Positions 27,391-34,864 of a stretch of DNA of 64,000 nt are shown piece after piece (the stretch's first letter is position 1; each line of letters starts with the position of its first letter). A model generated the notes under the pieces. That model worked only from the letters and a program-made list of their open reading frames with translations, did not search any database and was not told the origin of the DNA. Source of the stretch: Paenibacillus cellulositrophicus (GTDB lineage: Bacteria; Bacillota; Bacilli; Paenibacillales; Paenibacillaceae); contig NZ_CP045295.1 of NCBI RefSeq assembly GCF_009363095.1, forward strand, positions 5,733,001 to 5,797,000. The letters run 5' to 3'. The translations under genes were made by a program, and so were the position numbers.

Positions 27391-28158
27391 ATGAACAAAA
27401 TTCAGGAGTTTAAAGTATTACATCAATCAAACGAGCTTTTATTGTTAGGAAATGCTTGGGACTTGTTTTCTGCGTTGTCTCTGGAGAAAGCCGGATTCAA
27501 AGCTATCGGTACAACCAGCTGGGGAATAGCGAAAAGCTTGGGTCATCCGGATGGTGAAAGAATTGAATTTGACACAATACTAAATCGCATAAAAACAATA
27601 TTGGATCATGTGAACATTCCTGTTTCTGCCGACATAGAGTCGGGTTATGGAAAAGATGAGAGAACGATCGTCGAGAATGTATTGAAACTTGCCGATATAG
27701 GCGTTGCGGGGATCAATATAGAGGATTCTCTCAAGAATCAAGCAGGACTCAAACCATTGAACGATCAATGCAGGCTTTTATCGAAAATCAGAGGGGCACT
27801 AGAGAAGAGTGGCTATAAAGAGTTTTATATTAATGCAAGAACAGATACCTATTTGCTGAATATAGATCCGTGCAACGAAACGACAGTCCGGGCGCAAGCC
27901 TATGTGGAAAGCGGCGCAAGCGGAATATTTGTTCCTGGATTGAAGGACGATAACGAAATCAAAGCGGCTGCAGAGCAAATTGCCGCGCCTCTAAACCTTA
28001 TGTCTGTGCCAGGGCTTACAAGTTGTAAAAAACTCCAGGAACTTGGAGTCAAGCGGCTAAGTCTCGGCGGCGCCTTATATCGGAAGCTTCAAGCATTACT
28101 GGATACGTGCGCGGCTCAAATTTATGAATCTCAGGATACGTCTTTGCTATTCGATTGA
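27391..28158 (+). CDS. Isocitrate lyase/phosphoenolpyruvate mutase family protein
   Basis: 255 residues, alpha/beta-barrel of the PEP mutase/ICL superfamily. Visible: LLLGNAWDLFSALSLEKAGF, the Mg-site VSADIESGYGKDE, INIEDS and NARTDTYL. The catalytic KKCGH loop of true isocitrate lyases is absent, which is normal for this subgroup; members cleave or rearrange 2-oxo acid derivatives. GCAGGAGGG precedes the ATG. A partial duplicate lies at 26131-26461. Reaction not assignable from sequence alone. Confidence 0.88.
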   Translation: MNKIQEFKVLHQSNELLLLGNAWDLFSALSLEKAGFKAIGTTSWGIAKSLGHPDGERIEFDTILNRIKTILDHVNIPVSADIESGYGKDERTIVENVLKLADIGVAGINIEDSLKNQAGLKPLNDQCRLLSKIRGALEKSGYKEFYINARTDTYLLNIDPCNETTVRAQAYVESGASGIFVPGLKDDNEIKAAAEQIAAPLNLMSVPGLTSCKKLQELGVKRLSLGGALYRKLQALLDTCAAQIYESQDTSLLFD

Positions 28159-28178
28159 ATGAAGAAAGGATACGTAAA

Positions 28179-28616
28179 ATGAATGAGCTTCTAATTCGCT
28201 ATCGAAAAACGATAACAGATGGAATACAGGCATCACCTGCGGAACAATTGCTGGGGATAAAACCTGTAGCCATTGACCCTGGTCAAGTCCTGTTTGAGAT
28301 GGAGGCGACCAAGAGTCACTCCAATCCCCAAGGAACACTAAATGGAGGTATAACAAGTACGCTTGCAGACATTGCGATGGGTGTTGCTTTCGGGACGACC
28401 CTTCAACCAGGGGAAAGCTTTACGACAATTGAATTAAAAATAAACTTTTTGAAACCAGTTTGGAGCGGTAAGATCCGGGCGGAAGCGAAGGTGATGAAGA
28501 AGGGAAAAACCGTTGGATTCATTGATTGCAGAGTATTTGACGAAAATCAAAGTCTTGTGGCCTTTGCAACAAGTACTTGTATGATCCTTCGTGGAGATAA
28601 AGCAAAGGGAAGATAG
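28179..28616 (+). CDS. PaaI-type hotdog thioesterase
   Basis: 145 residues from the ATG at 28179 (AAAGGA upstream); an overlapping TTG at 28155 is less likely. Hotdog fold with LNGGITSTLADIAMGVAF (catalytic helix; Gly-Gly and the downstream acidic Asp) and FLKPVWSGKIRAEAKVMKKG. Such enzymes hydrolyse acyl-CoA thioesters. It follows the PEP-mutase-family gene by 20 bases, so the two are probably co-transcribed. Confidence 0.88.
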   Translation: MNELLIRYRKTITDGIQASPAEQLLGIKPVAIDPGQVLFEMEATKSHSNPQGTLNGGITSTLADIAMGVAFGTTLQPGESFTTIELKINFLKPVWSGKIRAEAKVMKKGKTVGFIDCRVFDENQSLVAFATSTCMILRGDKAKGR

Positions 28617-29043
28617 AGGGTGCCCTGTTTATTTCGGTTGCTCGGAAATGTGGCAGTAAATACGATAGGTCATGGAACAACTTCTCCTGCAGAATCTGAA
28701 AACTCTCTCCTATTATTCTCCATTGTTCTAACGGAGACTGTTAGCTCATTGAAGACATTTAAAGGCATACGCCCCATAGCCGGCTTTTAATAGTCAAAAA
28801 GAGATGTCATTACACTAGATCCATGGTGAGATGATTTCTCTTTTTTGTTTGTCTAAGGTATATTCAGATTTTTGTACGAAAGCAAACATTGAATGAATAA
28901 GGTTGTCCTCTAAACTCTGCCCCCGGCAGAGTTTTTGAGAGTGCTCCGGGCAGCCTTCACAAGTTCTTCATATGTTTTGGGTAGAATGTTTGGGAGCTGA
29001 GGATTCAATCCAAATAAAAATATGCAAAGGTGTGTGACAAACT
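28617..29043 (+). other. Intergenic region with two terminators
   Basis: No gene seen. AAAAAGAGA...TCTCTTTTTT around 28796-28846 is a terminator-like hairpin. A perfect 10-bp stem AAACTCTGCC / GGCAGAGTTT with a CCC loop and T-run spans 28912-28936. The rest has no recognisable features. Confidence 0.6.
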
Positions 29044-29610
29044 GTGAAAAAAGTATTCATTTTTATTAGCCTTGCAGCAATCCTGGTGCTAAGTGCGTGT
29101 GGAAACAAGGATAATGCAAACAATAATACGAACATGGACATGGGCAGCGACCATTCAAATATGGGGGATATGGGAAGCATGAATCATTCTGGTTCCGGTG
29201 AGGTTCCTGCAGGGTTAAAAGAAGCTCAAAATCCCGCATATAAAGTTGGAGATGAGGTTGTGATCCATGCCAAGCATATGGAAGGCATGGATAGTGCCAA
29301 AGCCAAAGTGGTTGGTGCCTACGACACAGTGGCTTATGCTGTAACGTATACTCCAACTACTGGAGGTGAACCCGTTCCGAATCACAAGTGGATTATCCAG
29401 CAGGAAATAAAGGATGCGGGTAGTGAGCCCTTGCAACCAGGAACTAAGGTGACCATAGAGGCTGATCACATGGAAGGTATGGAAGGCGCAGAGGGCACCA
29501 TTGACTCTGCTGAAAAAACAACGGTGTATATGGTTGACTACACGCCAACTACAGGAGGAAACCCCGTTAAGAATCATCAATGGGTAGTCGAAAGTGAGCT
29601 TTCTAAATAG
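29044..29610 (+). CDS. ydhK: YdhK-type lipoprotein (two DUF1541 repeats)
   Basis: 188 residues, GTG start at 29044 with AAAGGTG upstream. Lipoprotein signal with lipobox LSAC, then a Met/His/Asp-rich linker (NMDMGSDHSNMGDMGSMNHS) and two tandem DUF1541 domains. Each has KHMEGM or DHMEGM and YTPTTGG-P--NH-W. The Met/His-rich stretch suggests surface copper binding. Location next to the copper island supports that, but biochemical function is unproven. Confidence 0.88.
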   Translation: MKKVFIFISLAAILVLSACGNKDNANNNTNMDMGSDHSNMGDMGSMNHSGSGEVPAGLKEAQNPAYKVGDEVVIHAKHMEGMDSAKAKVVGAYDTVAYAVTYTPTTGGEPVPNHKWIIQQEIKDAGSEPLQPGTKVTIEADHMEGMEGAEGTIDSAEKTTVYMVDYTPTTGGNPVKNHQWVVESELSK

Positions 29611-29639
29611 AGTATTTTTTAGCAAGTGAATGATGTTGA

Positions 29640-29777
29640 GTGACACATGACGGTGAATTCCTTTCTCCTTATGCACGTTATATGACTGATACTGTAAATA
29701 TTGGACACGGGCAGCGTTATGACGTGTTATCGACAAGCTCAATGAAGATCATGGTTCGACTGTGTACTGACGGATAA
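29640..29777 (+). pseudogene. Multicopper oxidase internal fragment
   Basis: An open run HDGEFLSPYARYMTDTVNIG followed by GHGQRYDVL ends at TAA (29775-29777). This matches the segment of multicopper oxidases before the GERYD motif (compare SIAPGERYDIEF in the intact oxidase nearby). None of the copper-binding His motifs remains. It is a small remnant, not a copy of the neighbouring gene at DNA level. Confidence 0.55.
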
Positions 29778-29798
29778 ATAGCTTTAACCGATCTGGCA

Positions 29799-30045
29799 AT
29801 GCCAGAACGGTATTTTTTGTTCGGCGTCTATATGATGATTTGCCTTGGTTTTTTTGTTGCTCGGATCAATTCTTTACAAAATTGTTGTTTTTTCTTGCGT
29901 AACATGTTCCGTTACCAAGACATGTACCTCGATTTCGGGAATAGAAATCGACAAACTTTACTCAGCTTCGTTGAAACTTCCATTAAATCCAACAAATATC
30001 AGTGAAAAAGTTACGGTTAATTGGAATCTATCAATTAGGCATTGA
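29799..30045 (+). pseudogene. Small membrane-anchored protein split at a T7 homopolymer
   Basis: Frame 1 begins ATG 29799 (MPERYFLFGVYMMICLG). At seven T (about 29850-29856) a one-base slip would join it to the other frame (LLLGSILYKIVVFSCVTCSV, then SASLKLPLNPTNISEKVTVN, ending at TGA 30043-30045). The joined product would be about 81 residues with one N-terminal TM and a short outer domain. There is no clear ribosome binding site. It could be a pseudogene, a sequencing error or slippage. Family not recognised. Confidence 0.35.
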
Positions 30046-30077
30046 CAAAAAATCTGATTATATACTACATTATGTAG
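30042..30077 (+). promoter_or_regulatory. Promoter with palindrome over the -10
   Basis: TTGACA (30042-30047), 18 bases, TACATT (30066-30071); the palindrome CTACAT-T-ATGTAG covers 30065-30077, resembling BlaI/CopY-like operators. It drives the riboswitch leader and the NlpC/P60 gene. Confidence 0.6.
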
Positions 30078-30097
30078 GGTTACATTTTTTTAATCAT

Positions 30098-30212
30098 TAT
30101 TGCCGAATTTCTTGATACGAAAACGGGGGAACCATTTTTGGGTGAAATATTCTCATTGAAGAATAGAGGGAACCTTCTACCGAACCCTTAGCTAACTCCG
30201 TAGGCATCGGAA
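30098..30212 (+). promoter_or_regulatory. ydaO/yuaA c-di-AMP riboswitch
   Basis: The leader shows the conserved blocks of this class in order: GATACGAAAACGGGGGAACC (30114-30133), TTGGGTGAA (about 30138-30146), AGGGAACCTTCTACCGAACC (30167-30186) and AGCTAACTCCGTAGGC (30190-30205). Outer pairing CCGA (30103) with TCGG (30207) closes it just before the ribosome binding site AAGGAG. These RNAs bind c-di-AMP and switch expression off. Cell-wall hydrolase genes such as the one downstream are classic targets. Confidence 0.92.
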
Positions 30213-30225
30213 GGAGAACTACATA

Positions 30226-30696
30226 GTGAAGAAAGTAATTTTGTCAATGTTAGGTGCGGCCATTGTTTTTTCAGCAAGTGCAACCAGTTCCTTTGCCAGC
30301 TCCGTTAAACTCGAAAGTGAGGTGGATAAGGTGGTAGGCACTCCTTATCAGTGGGGCGGCACATCAGTGGCTGGTTTTGACTGTTCCGGTTTTATTTTAT
30401 ACATATTTGATAAGTTCAATTTAGATTTACCCCGCACATCTAAGACACAGGCTCAAGCCGGAACACCAGTCGATCGTGAAGACCTTAGAGCAGGAGACCT
30501 GGTATTTTTTAATACGGACGGTACGGGAGTATCCCATGCGGGTATTTATATCGGCAATAATGAGTTTGCACACTCTTCAAGCAGTAAAGGCGTTACCATT
30601 AGCAAATTATCGGATTCTTATTATAAAAATCGGTATGTTACTGCACGCCGCGTCGTGAGTCAACAAAGTTACCTGAAAATGATCAGTGAACCTTGA
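30226..30696 (+). CDS. Secreted NlpC/P60 peptidoglycan endopeptidase
   Basis: 156 residues, GTG start at 30226 with GGAAGGAG upstream. Sec signal peptide to about residue 25 (SATSSFAS), then a single NlpC/P60 domain: TPYQWGG, catalytic FDCSGF (Cys), SHAGIYIG (His) and NEFAHSSS. It cleaves peptide stems of peptidoglycan (D-Glu-type bonds in the family). No LysM or SH3b targeting domain is present. Controlled by the c-di-AMP riboswitch, which ties wall hydrolysis to turgor and wall homeostasis. Confidence 0.95.
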   Translation: MKKVILSMLGAAIVFSASATSSFASSVKLESEVDKVVGTPYQWGGTSVAGFDCSGFILYIFDKFNLDLPRTSKTQAQAGTPVDREDLRAGDLVFFNTDGTGVSHAGIYIGNNEFAHSSSSKGVTISKLSDSYYKNRYVTARRVVSQQSYLKMISEP

Positions 30697-30732
30697 TCCA
30701 ATCGGGACAAGCCACCTAAATCAAAAAGTTAA

Positions 30733-30762
30733 GCACCGGCTGATGTCAGCCGGTGCGTTTTG
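30733..30762. terminator. Bidirectional terminator between convergent genes
   Basis: Perfect 11-bp stem GCACCGGCTGA / TCAGCCGGTGC, T-rich on both sides (GTTTTGTT on plus). It ends both the NlpC/P60 gene and the convergent multicopper oxidase gene. Confidence 0.85.
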
Positions 30763-30766
30763 TTGT

Positions 30767-32290
30767 TTATTCAGGGACGTTGTTCACATTGGGATCAGGC
30801 GTATAATTATTTTGATAATCATCATACATCACATCAGTTACCATTCCAGCGGAGGCGTGGTGTAAATCGTGGCAATGGAACATCCATTCACCGGGGTTGT
30901 CAGCTTCAAAGGCAACTTCATACGTTTCGCCAGGTTTGACGTTCAGCGTGTCTTTCATGATCGGAGATCCTTGAACTGGCTTGCCATTCTTGCTCAAGAC
31001 TTGGAAGAAATGGCCGTGCAGGTGCATCGGGTGATCGTCCATTTTGGATTGATTTTCAAAGGTCACCTTTACCTTATCTCCTCTTTTTACTTTGATTGTA
31101 TCTGTGTCCGGATAAACCTTTCCATTGATCGTGTAAACCATTTCTCCATTTCTCATTTCGGTATTTAGATTCATCGTCACGTCTTCATCAAAGCTTTGAT
31201 CCAAAGAAAATGCGGACGCAGACATGCTTCCGTACGCCTCCAGATTAAAATCGGGAAGTTCTTTGGAGGCATCGGAAGGGTCGGGCTCCGCATTGGAACC
31301 TTCGTATCGAATCATGGCTCTCATATTTTGTGCTCGACTATCCTTCGCGTGTTCTTCAAGTAACCAGGTTCCGGGATGATCTGCGGTAAATTCAATGTCA
31401 TACCGTTCACCGGGAGCAATCGAGACGAATTGATCCTTGATCACTGCCGGGTCATTCACGGGCTGCCCGTCGGATGCAACAACCTTAAAAGAATGACCGT
31501 GTAAATGCATCCGGTGCGTGATGTAGCCGGCGTTAATCAACCGAAGTTTTACTTTTTCACCCTCTTTAACGGTAAGCTTATCGATCGCATCACCTGTTTT
31601 TCCGTTGATCGTATAAAGGTCATACATACTCATATCATGTCCTGCCATATTCATCCCACCGTTATCCATGTCCATATCCCCAGAACTCATCCATTCATCG
31701 AGCACAAGGGTGTAATCGCGGTCAGCTGTATCTTGGGGATCTTCGACAACAAGAGAACCATACAAGCCTTTGTCCACTTGATTCACACTGTCTTGATGTG
31801 AATGGTACCAATAAGTACCCGGTACGGTGGCTTTAAATTCATAGGTAAAGGTTTTTCCGGGTTCGACAGCATCTTGTGTGACTCCTGGAATTCCGTCCAT
31901 GTTGTTGGGAACCGGATAGCCGTGCCAATGGATGGAGACAGGCTGCTTGAGGTTATTTTTCAAGTTTATTTTGACCGTTTCCCCAACCTTTACCCGGATT
32001 TGTGGACCTGGAACCGAGTTATTAAATGTCCATACGGGAATGGTTTTTCCCTTTTTTACTTCAAGATTACTTTCCTGTGCGGTTATGGTGAATTCTTTAC
32101 CATTCACAACGGGTGTTGCTGTTGTCAGTTTAGCGGATGTAGTGGATTCACTGGAGTTGGAGGTGGAGTTTGAACCCATACTCATTTTTGAATGATCCAT
32201 TCCGTTCATATTGCTTACTTTCGAGCAGCCAGCCGCAAAAACGGCCATCGAGCTGGCGATGATTATTGTTCTTAATATCGCTGCTTTCAT
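30767..32290 (-). CDS. Multicopper oxidase (lipoprotein, copper-resistance type)
   Basis: 507 residues. Lipoprotein signal with lipobox FAAGC, then a Met/His/Ser-rich linker. Three cupredoxin domains; all four copper motifs are intact: HWHGYP, WYHSHQD, HPMHLHGHF and HCHDLHHASAGM. The axial Met after the last His suggests a lower-potential type 1 site, as in CotA/CueO-like enzymes. It probably oxidises Cu(I) outside the membrane. GAAAGGGG precedes the start. It is divergent from copZ with a CsoR-type operator between them. Confidence 0.93.
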   Translation of the reverse strand: MKAAILRTIIIASSMAVFAAGCSKVSNMNGMDHSKMSMGSNSTSNSSESTTSAKLTTATPVVNGKEFTITAQESNLEVKKGKTIPVWTFNNSVPGPQIRVKVGETVKINLKNNLKQPVSIHWHGYPVPNNMDGIPGVTQDAVEPGKTFTYEFKATVPGTYWYHSHQDSVNQVDKGLYGSLVVEDPQDTADRDYTLVLDEWMSSGDMDMDNGGMNMAGHDMSMYDLYTINGKTGDAIDKLTVKEGEKVKLRLINAGYITHRMHLHGHSFKVVASDGQPVNDPAVIKDQFVSIAPGERYDIEFTADHPGTWLLEEHAKDSRAQNMRAMIRYEGSNAEPDPSDASKELPDFNLEAYGSMSASAFSLDQSFDEDVTMNLNTEMRNGEMVYTINGKVYPDTDTIKVKRGDKVKVTFENQSKMDDHPMHLHGHFFQVLSKNGKPVQGSPIMKDTLNVKPGETYEVAFEADNPGEWMFHCHDLHHASAGMVTDVMYDDYQNNYTPDPNVNNVPE

Positions 32291-32392
32291 TTGAAGAGCC
32301 CCTTTCTAAATTCCTTTGATGTAAGCCTCATTCATCATAAAATAAACATGTATAGAAATGATGAAGATGGCTGGGGTAGTATAACTTTAGAC

Positions 32393-32422
32393 TTGAATAT
32401 TATACTATAGGGGGGTATGCTA
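32393..32422 (+). promoter_or_regulatory. CsoR-type operator/promoter 1 (copZ)
   Basis: TTGAAT (32393-32398), 17 bases, TATGCT (32416-32421). The spacer holds TATACTATAGGGGGGTATGC (32401-32420), a CsoR-like G-rich box. The divergent oxidase gene starts 100 bp away and may share it. Confidence 0.8.
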
Positions 32423-32449
32423 ATAACAAATCGAAAGGAGGAGTCGAAA

Positions 32450-32650
32450 TTGAAAACCATTACTTTAAACGTAAACGGAATGAGCTGTCAACACTGCGTG
32501 AATTCCATTGAAGGAGCTCTTAAGCAAATAGGGGCTGGGGGGAAGGTTAACTTGTCCAATGCTTCTGTTGAAGTTCAATTCGATGAGACCAAACTTACGG
32601 AAAGCAAAATTAAAGAGACCATCGAAGACCAGGGTTATGATGTTGTCTAA
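32450..32650 (+). CDS. copZ: Copper chaperone CopZ (HMA domain)
   Basis: 66 residues from a TTG at 32450 with AAAGGAGG 7 bases upstream; the ATG at 32417 lies inside the promoter and cannot be used. Single HMA fold with the Cu(I)-binding GMSCQHC motif. It passes copper to CopA and CsoR. The first of two CopZ-like genes in the island; the other is at 39607. Confidence 0.93.
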   Translation: MKTITLNVNGMSCQHCVNSIEGALKQIGAGGKVNLSNASVEVQFDETKLTESKIKETIEDQGYDVV

Positions 32651-32771
32651 GTAATAAGTTAAGTAACCTTGAAGTGATATATAGAGGTGCCAAGAAAACC
32701 TTGGCGTCTCTAACTATGCTCTAATAAAAGACATTGATGTCGTCAAAATGAAGAAAATCGGGAAGAAGCAT

Positions 32772-32812
32772 AACAGGTCATTTCGTTGTGAGAAATGACC
32801 TGTTTGATTATA
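32772..32812 (+). terminator. Hairpin after copZ
   Basis: Perfect 13-bp stem AACAGGTCATTTC / GAAATGACCTGTT with a 7-base loop; a U-tract is weak (TGATTATA). A second, less perfect hairpin precedes it at 32682-32711. Together they probably separate copZ from the two-component genes. Confidence 0.55.
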
Positions 32813-32864
32813 TAGTCTTGCAGAGAACGGAAGTTGAATCCGCCTATACGTTTGGAGGGAATTC

Positions 32865-33557
32865 ATGCGTAGAATTTTAGTTGTTGAAGACGAGGAGAAA
32901 ATCAGAGAAGTCATCATCGCTTATTTGAAAAAGGAAGGGTTTGAAGCGCACGAAGCGGCTACAGGGGAGAGTGCATGGAGTGAATTAGCCAATCAACCTT
33001 TTGATTTGGTTTTATTGGATCTTATGCTTCCCGATATGAACGGAGAGGAATTATGCCAGAAGATTCGAACAGCTTATCCCACACCAATTATTATGCTGAC
33101 AGCTAAATCGTCCATTTCACATCGTATTCATGGTTTGTCTGTTGGGGCAGACGATTATATGGTGAAGCCTTTCGATCCTCAAGAACTCATAGCCAGAATT
33201 CGCACTGTACTGCGGCGAACCAATCAGCAAGAACTTCTGGCCGATCGATTAGAATATGGCGAAGGACGCCTGATGATTGATAGCCATGCAAGACAGGTCT
33301 TCGTTCAACATAAACCCATCAGTTTAACTCCATCCGAATATAAATTGCTTTTAGTTATGGCGAGAAACTCGGAGCGTATGTTTTCCCGGGAAGAATTGAT
33401 TGAACTCGTTATGGGGTTTGAATTTGATGGAGACTCGCGTATTATTGATCAGCATGTCAAAAATTTGCGTCAAAAAATGGAGGAGGACCCGAAGAACCCC
33501 TTATTTATCAGGACTGTTTTTGGTGCAGGGTACCGCTTTAATGGGGGGAGTTTATGA
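32865..33557 (+). CDS. OmpR/PhoB-family response regulator
   Basis: 230 residues. Receiver domain with VVEDEEKI, phospho-acceptor Asp in LVLLDLMLPDMNG and Lys in MVKPFDP; C-terminal winged helix (ISLTPSEYKLLLVMARNS, RIIDQHVKNLRQKM). GGAGGG precedes the ATG. It overlaps the kinase gene by 4 bases (ATGA), so the two are translationally coupled. Position in the copper island suggests envelope or metal stress sensing (inference). Confidence 0.94.
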   Translation: MRRILVVEDEEKIREVIIAYLKKEGFEAHEAATGESAWSELANQPFDLVLLDLMLPDMNGEELCQKIRTAYPTPIIMLTAKSSISHRIHGLSVGADDYMVKPFDPQELIARIRTVLRRTNQQELLADRLEYGEGRLMIDSHARQVFVQHKPISLTPSEYKLLLVMARNSERMFSREELIELVMGFEFDGDSRIIDQHVKNLRQKMEEDPKNPLFIRTVFGAGYRFNGGSL

Positions 33558-34633
33558 AACGTACATTATCTTTTCGCTTAAGCACGGTTCTGATTTTATA
33601 TACCGGCTTTATTTTAGTGATCGCTTCGATTGCTATGATCAATGCAACCCACTACCATTTTCAAATGTATGGACGCGAAATGTCCGAAGCGCAGCATTCA
33701 GCTGATTCACTGAATTCTCATTTGGAGCAAGCGATTATACAATCCATTGGCTTAACGATTGGGGGAGCTTTAATCGTCTCATTTGGGTTAAGTGTGTATA
33801 TCGCCAAACGGATTTCGTCGCCGTTAATCAGCATGAAAAATATTACAATAATCATGGCCCGAGGAAAACGGGATGTCCGTCTCCCGTTGAAGAGTTTGCC
33901 CAAAGATGAGCTGGAGGAGCTGGCCGCTTCCATCAATCACTTAGCTGAACAACTGGAGCAGCAAGAAAAATTGAGAATCGCTATGACCGAAAATATTGCC
34001 CATGAGTTGCGGACACCTTTAACCACATTGAATAGTTACCTCGCGGCTATTCAAGACGGAATATGGGAGCCTACTCCGGAACGGATCCAGTCCAGCCGTG
34101 AAGAAATTCACCGTTTGATTCAGCTGGTACATGATTTGGAAGAGCTTCAAATCGTTAATTCCATCGATTTTCAATTCATGCTTGAGCAGGTCTCCTTAAA
34201 GAAGTCCATTGATCAAGTCATGGACCTCATGCGTCCTTCATTTCAACAAAAGGGAGTTAACCTGGAGAAAATAGATATACCCAATGTTTGCGTAATTGCC
34301 GATGAAAGCCGGCTTATTCAAATCTGGACAAACCTGTTATCTAATGCATTGAAATATACACCTGAAGGCGGTAGCGTTGAAGTCAAGGGTACCGTCCGGT
34401 TAGGTGTGGTCCAAATTACCGTCTCAGATAATGGCATAGGAATTCCATCAGCTGATCTTCCGCACATCTTTGAGCGTTTTTATCGGGTAGATAAATCACG
34501 CAGCCGTAAAATGGGTGGCGGTGGGCTTGGATTAGCCATTACCAAAACGTTGGTAGAGCGCCACGGTGGGCAGATATGGGCTGAAAGTGATCATGGTACA
34601 CAATTTTACGTACAGTTACCGATACAAAGGTGA
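33554..34633 (+). CDS. Sensor histidine kinase (HAMP, HisKA, HATPase)
   Basis: 359 residues. TM1 about residues 10-32, a very short extracellular loop of about 30 residues, TM2 about 58-80, HAMP, then HisKA with ENIAHELRTPLTTL (phospho-acceptor His) and HATPase with N-box IWTNLLSNALKYTPEGG, DNGIGIP and GGGLGLAI. The tiny outer loop suggests sensing within or at the membrane (intramembrane-sensing type). Partner of the overlapping response regulator gene. Confidence 0.94.
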   Translation: MKRTLSFRLSTVLILYTGFILVIASIAMINATHYHFQMYGREMSEAQHSADSLNSHLEQAIIQSIGLTIGGALIVSFGLSVYIAKRISSPLISMKNITIIMARGKRDVRLPLKSLPKDELEELAASINHLAEQLEQQEKLRIAMTENIAHELRTPLTTLNSYLAAIQDGIWEPTPERIQSSREEIHRLIQLVHDLEELQIVNSIDFQFMLEQVSLKKSIDQVMDLMRPSFQQKGVNLEKIDIPNVCVIADESRLIQIWTNLLSNALKYTPEGGSVEVKGTVRLGVVQITVSDNGIGIPSADLPHIFERFYRVDKSRSRKMGGGGLGLAITKTLVERHGGQIWAESDHGTQFYVQLPIQR

Positions 34634-34657
34634 GGCTTATAATGACTGCAATTCATG

Positions 34658-34681
34658 ACGCTCCTACGGGGGCGTTTTTTG
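34658..34681 (+). terminator. Terminator after the two-component genes
   Basis: ACGCTCC / GGGGCGT stem (one G-U), TACG loop, followed by TTTTTT. Confidence 0.8.
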
Positions 34682-34721
34682 TTATTCCAATATTCATTAG
34701 TTAAAGAAAAAAATAAACCGC

Positions 34722-34749
34722 TTGACAGTATAGGATAGGGGGCTATACT
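34722..34749 (+). promoter_or_regulatory. CsoR-type operator/promoter 2 (MFS gene)
   Basis: TTGACA (34722-34727), 16 bases, TATACT (34744-34749). The spacer reads GTATAGGATAGGGGGC, closely matching the other three G-rich boxes of the island. Confidence 0.8.
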
Positions 34750-34864
34750 ATATTCACATCGAAGCCGGGAATTTATGGTATTGATCACTCGTTCACTGAC
34801 GGCCGTCACGAGCGTGAAAAGGATGAAGGACCGGTTTTATCTCTCAAAAGGAGGAATATAAAAA

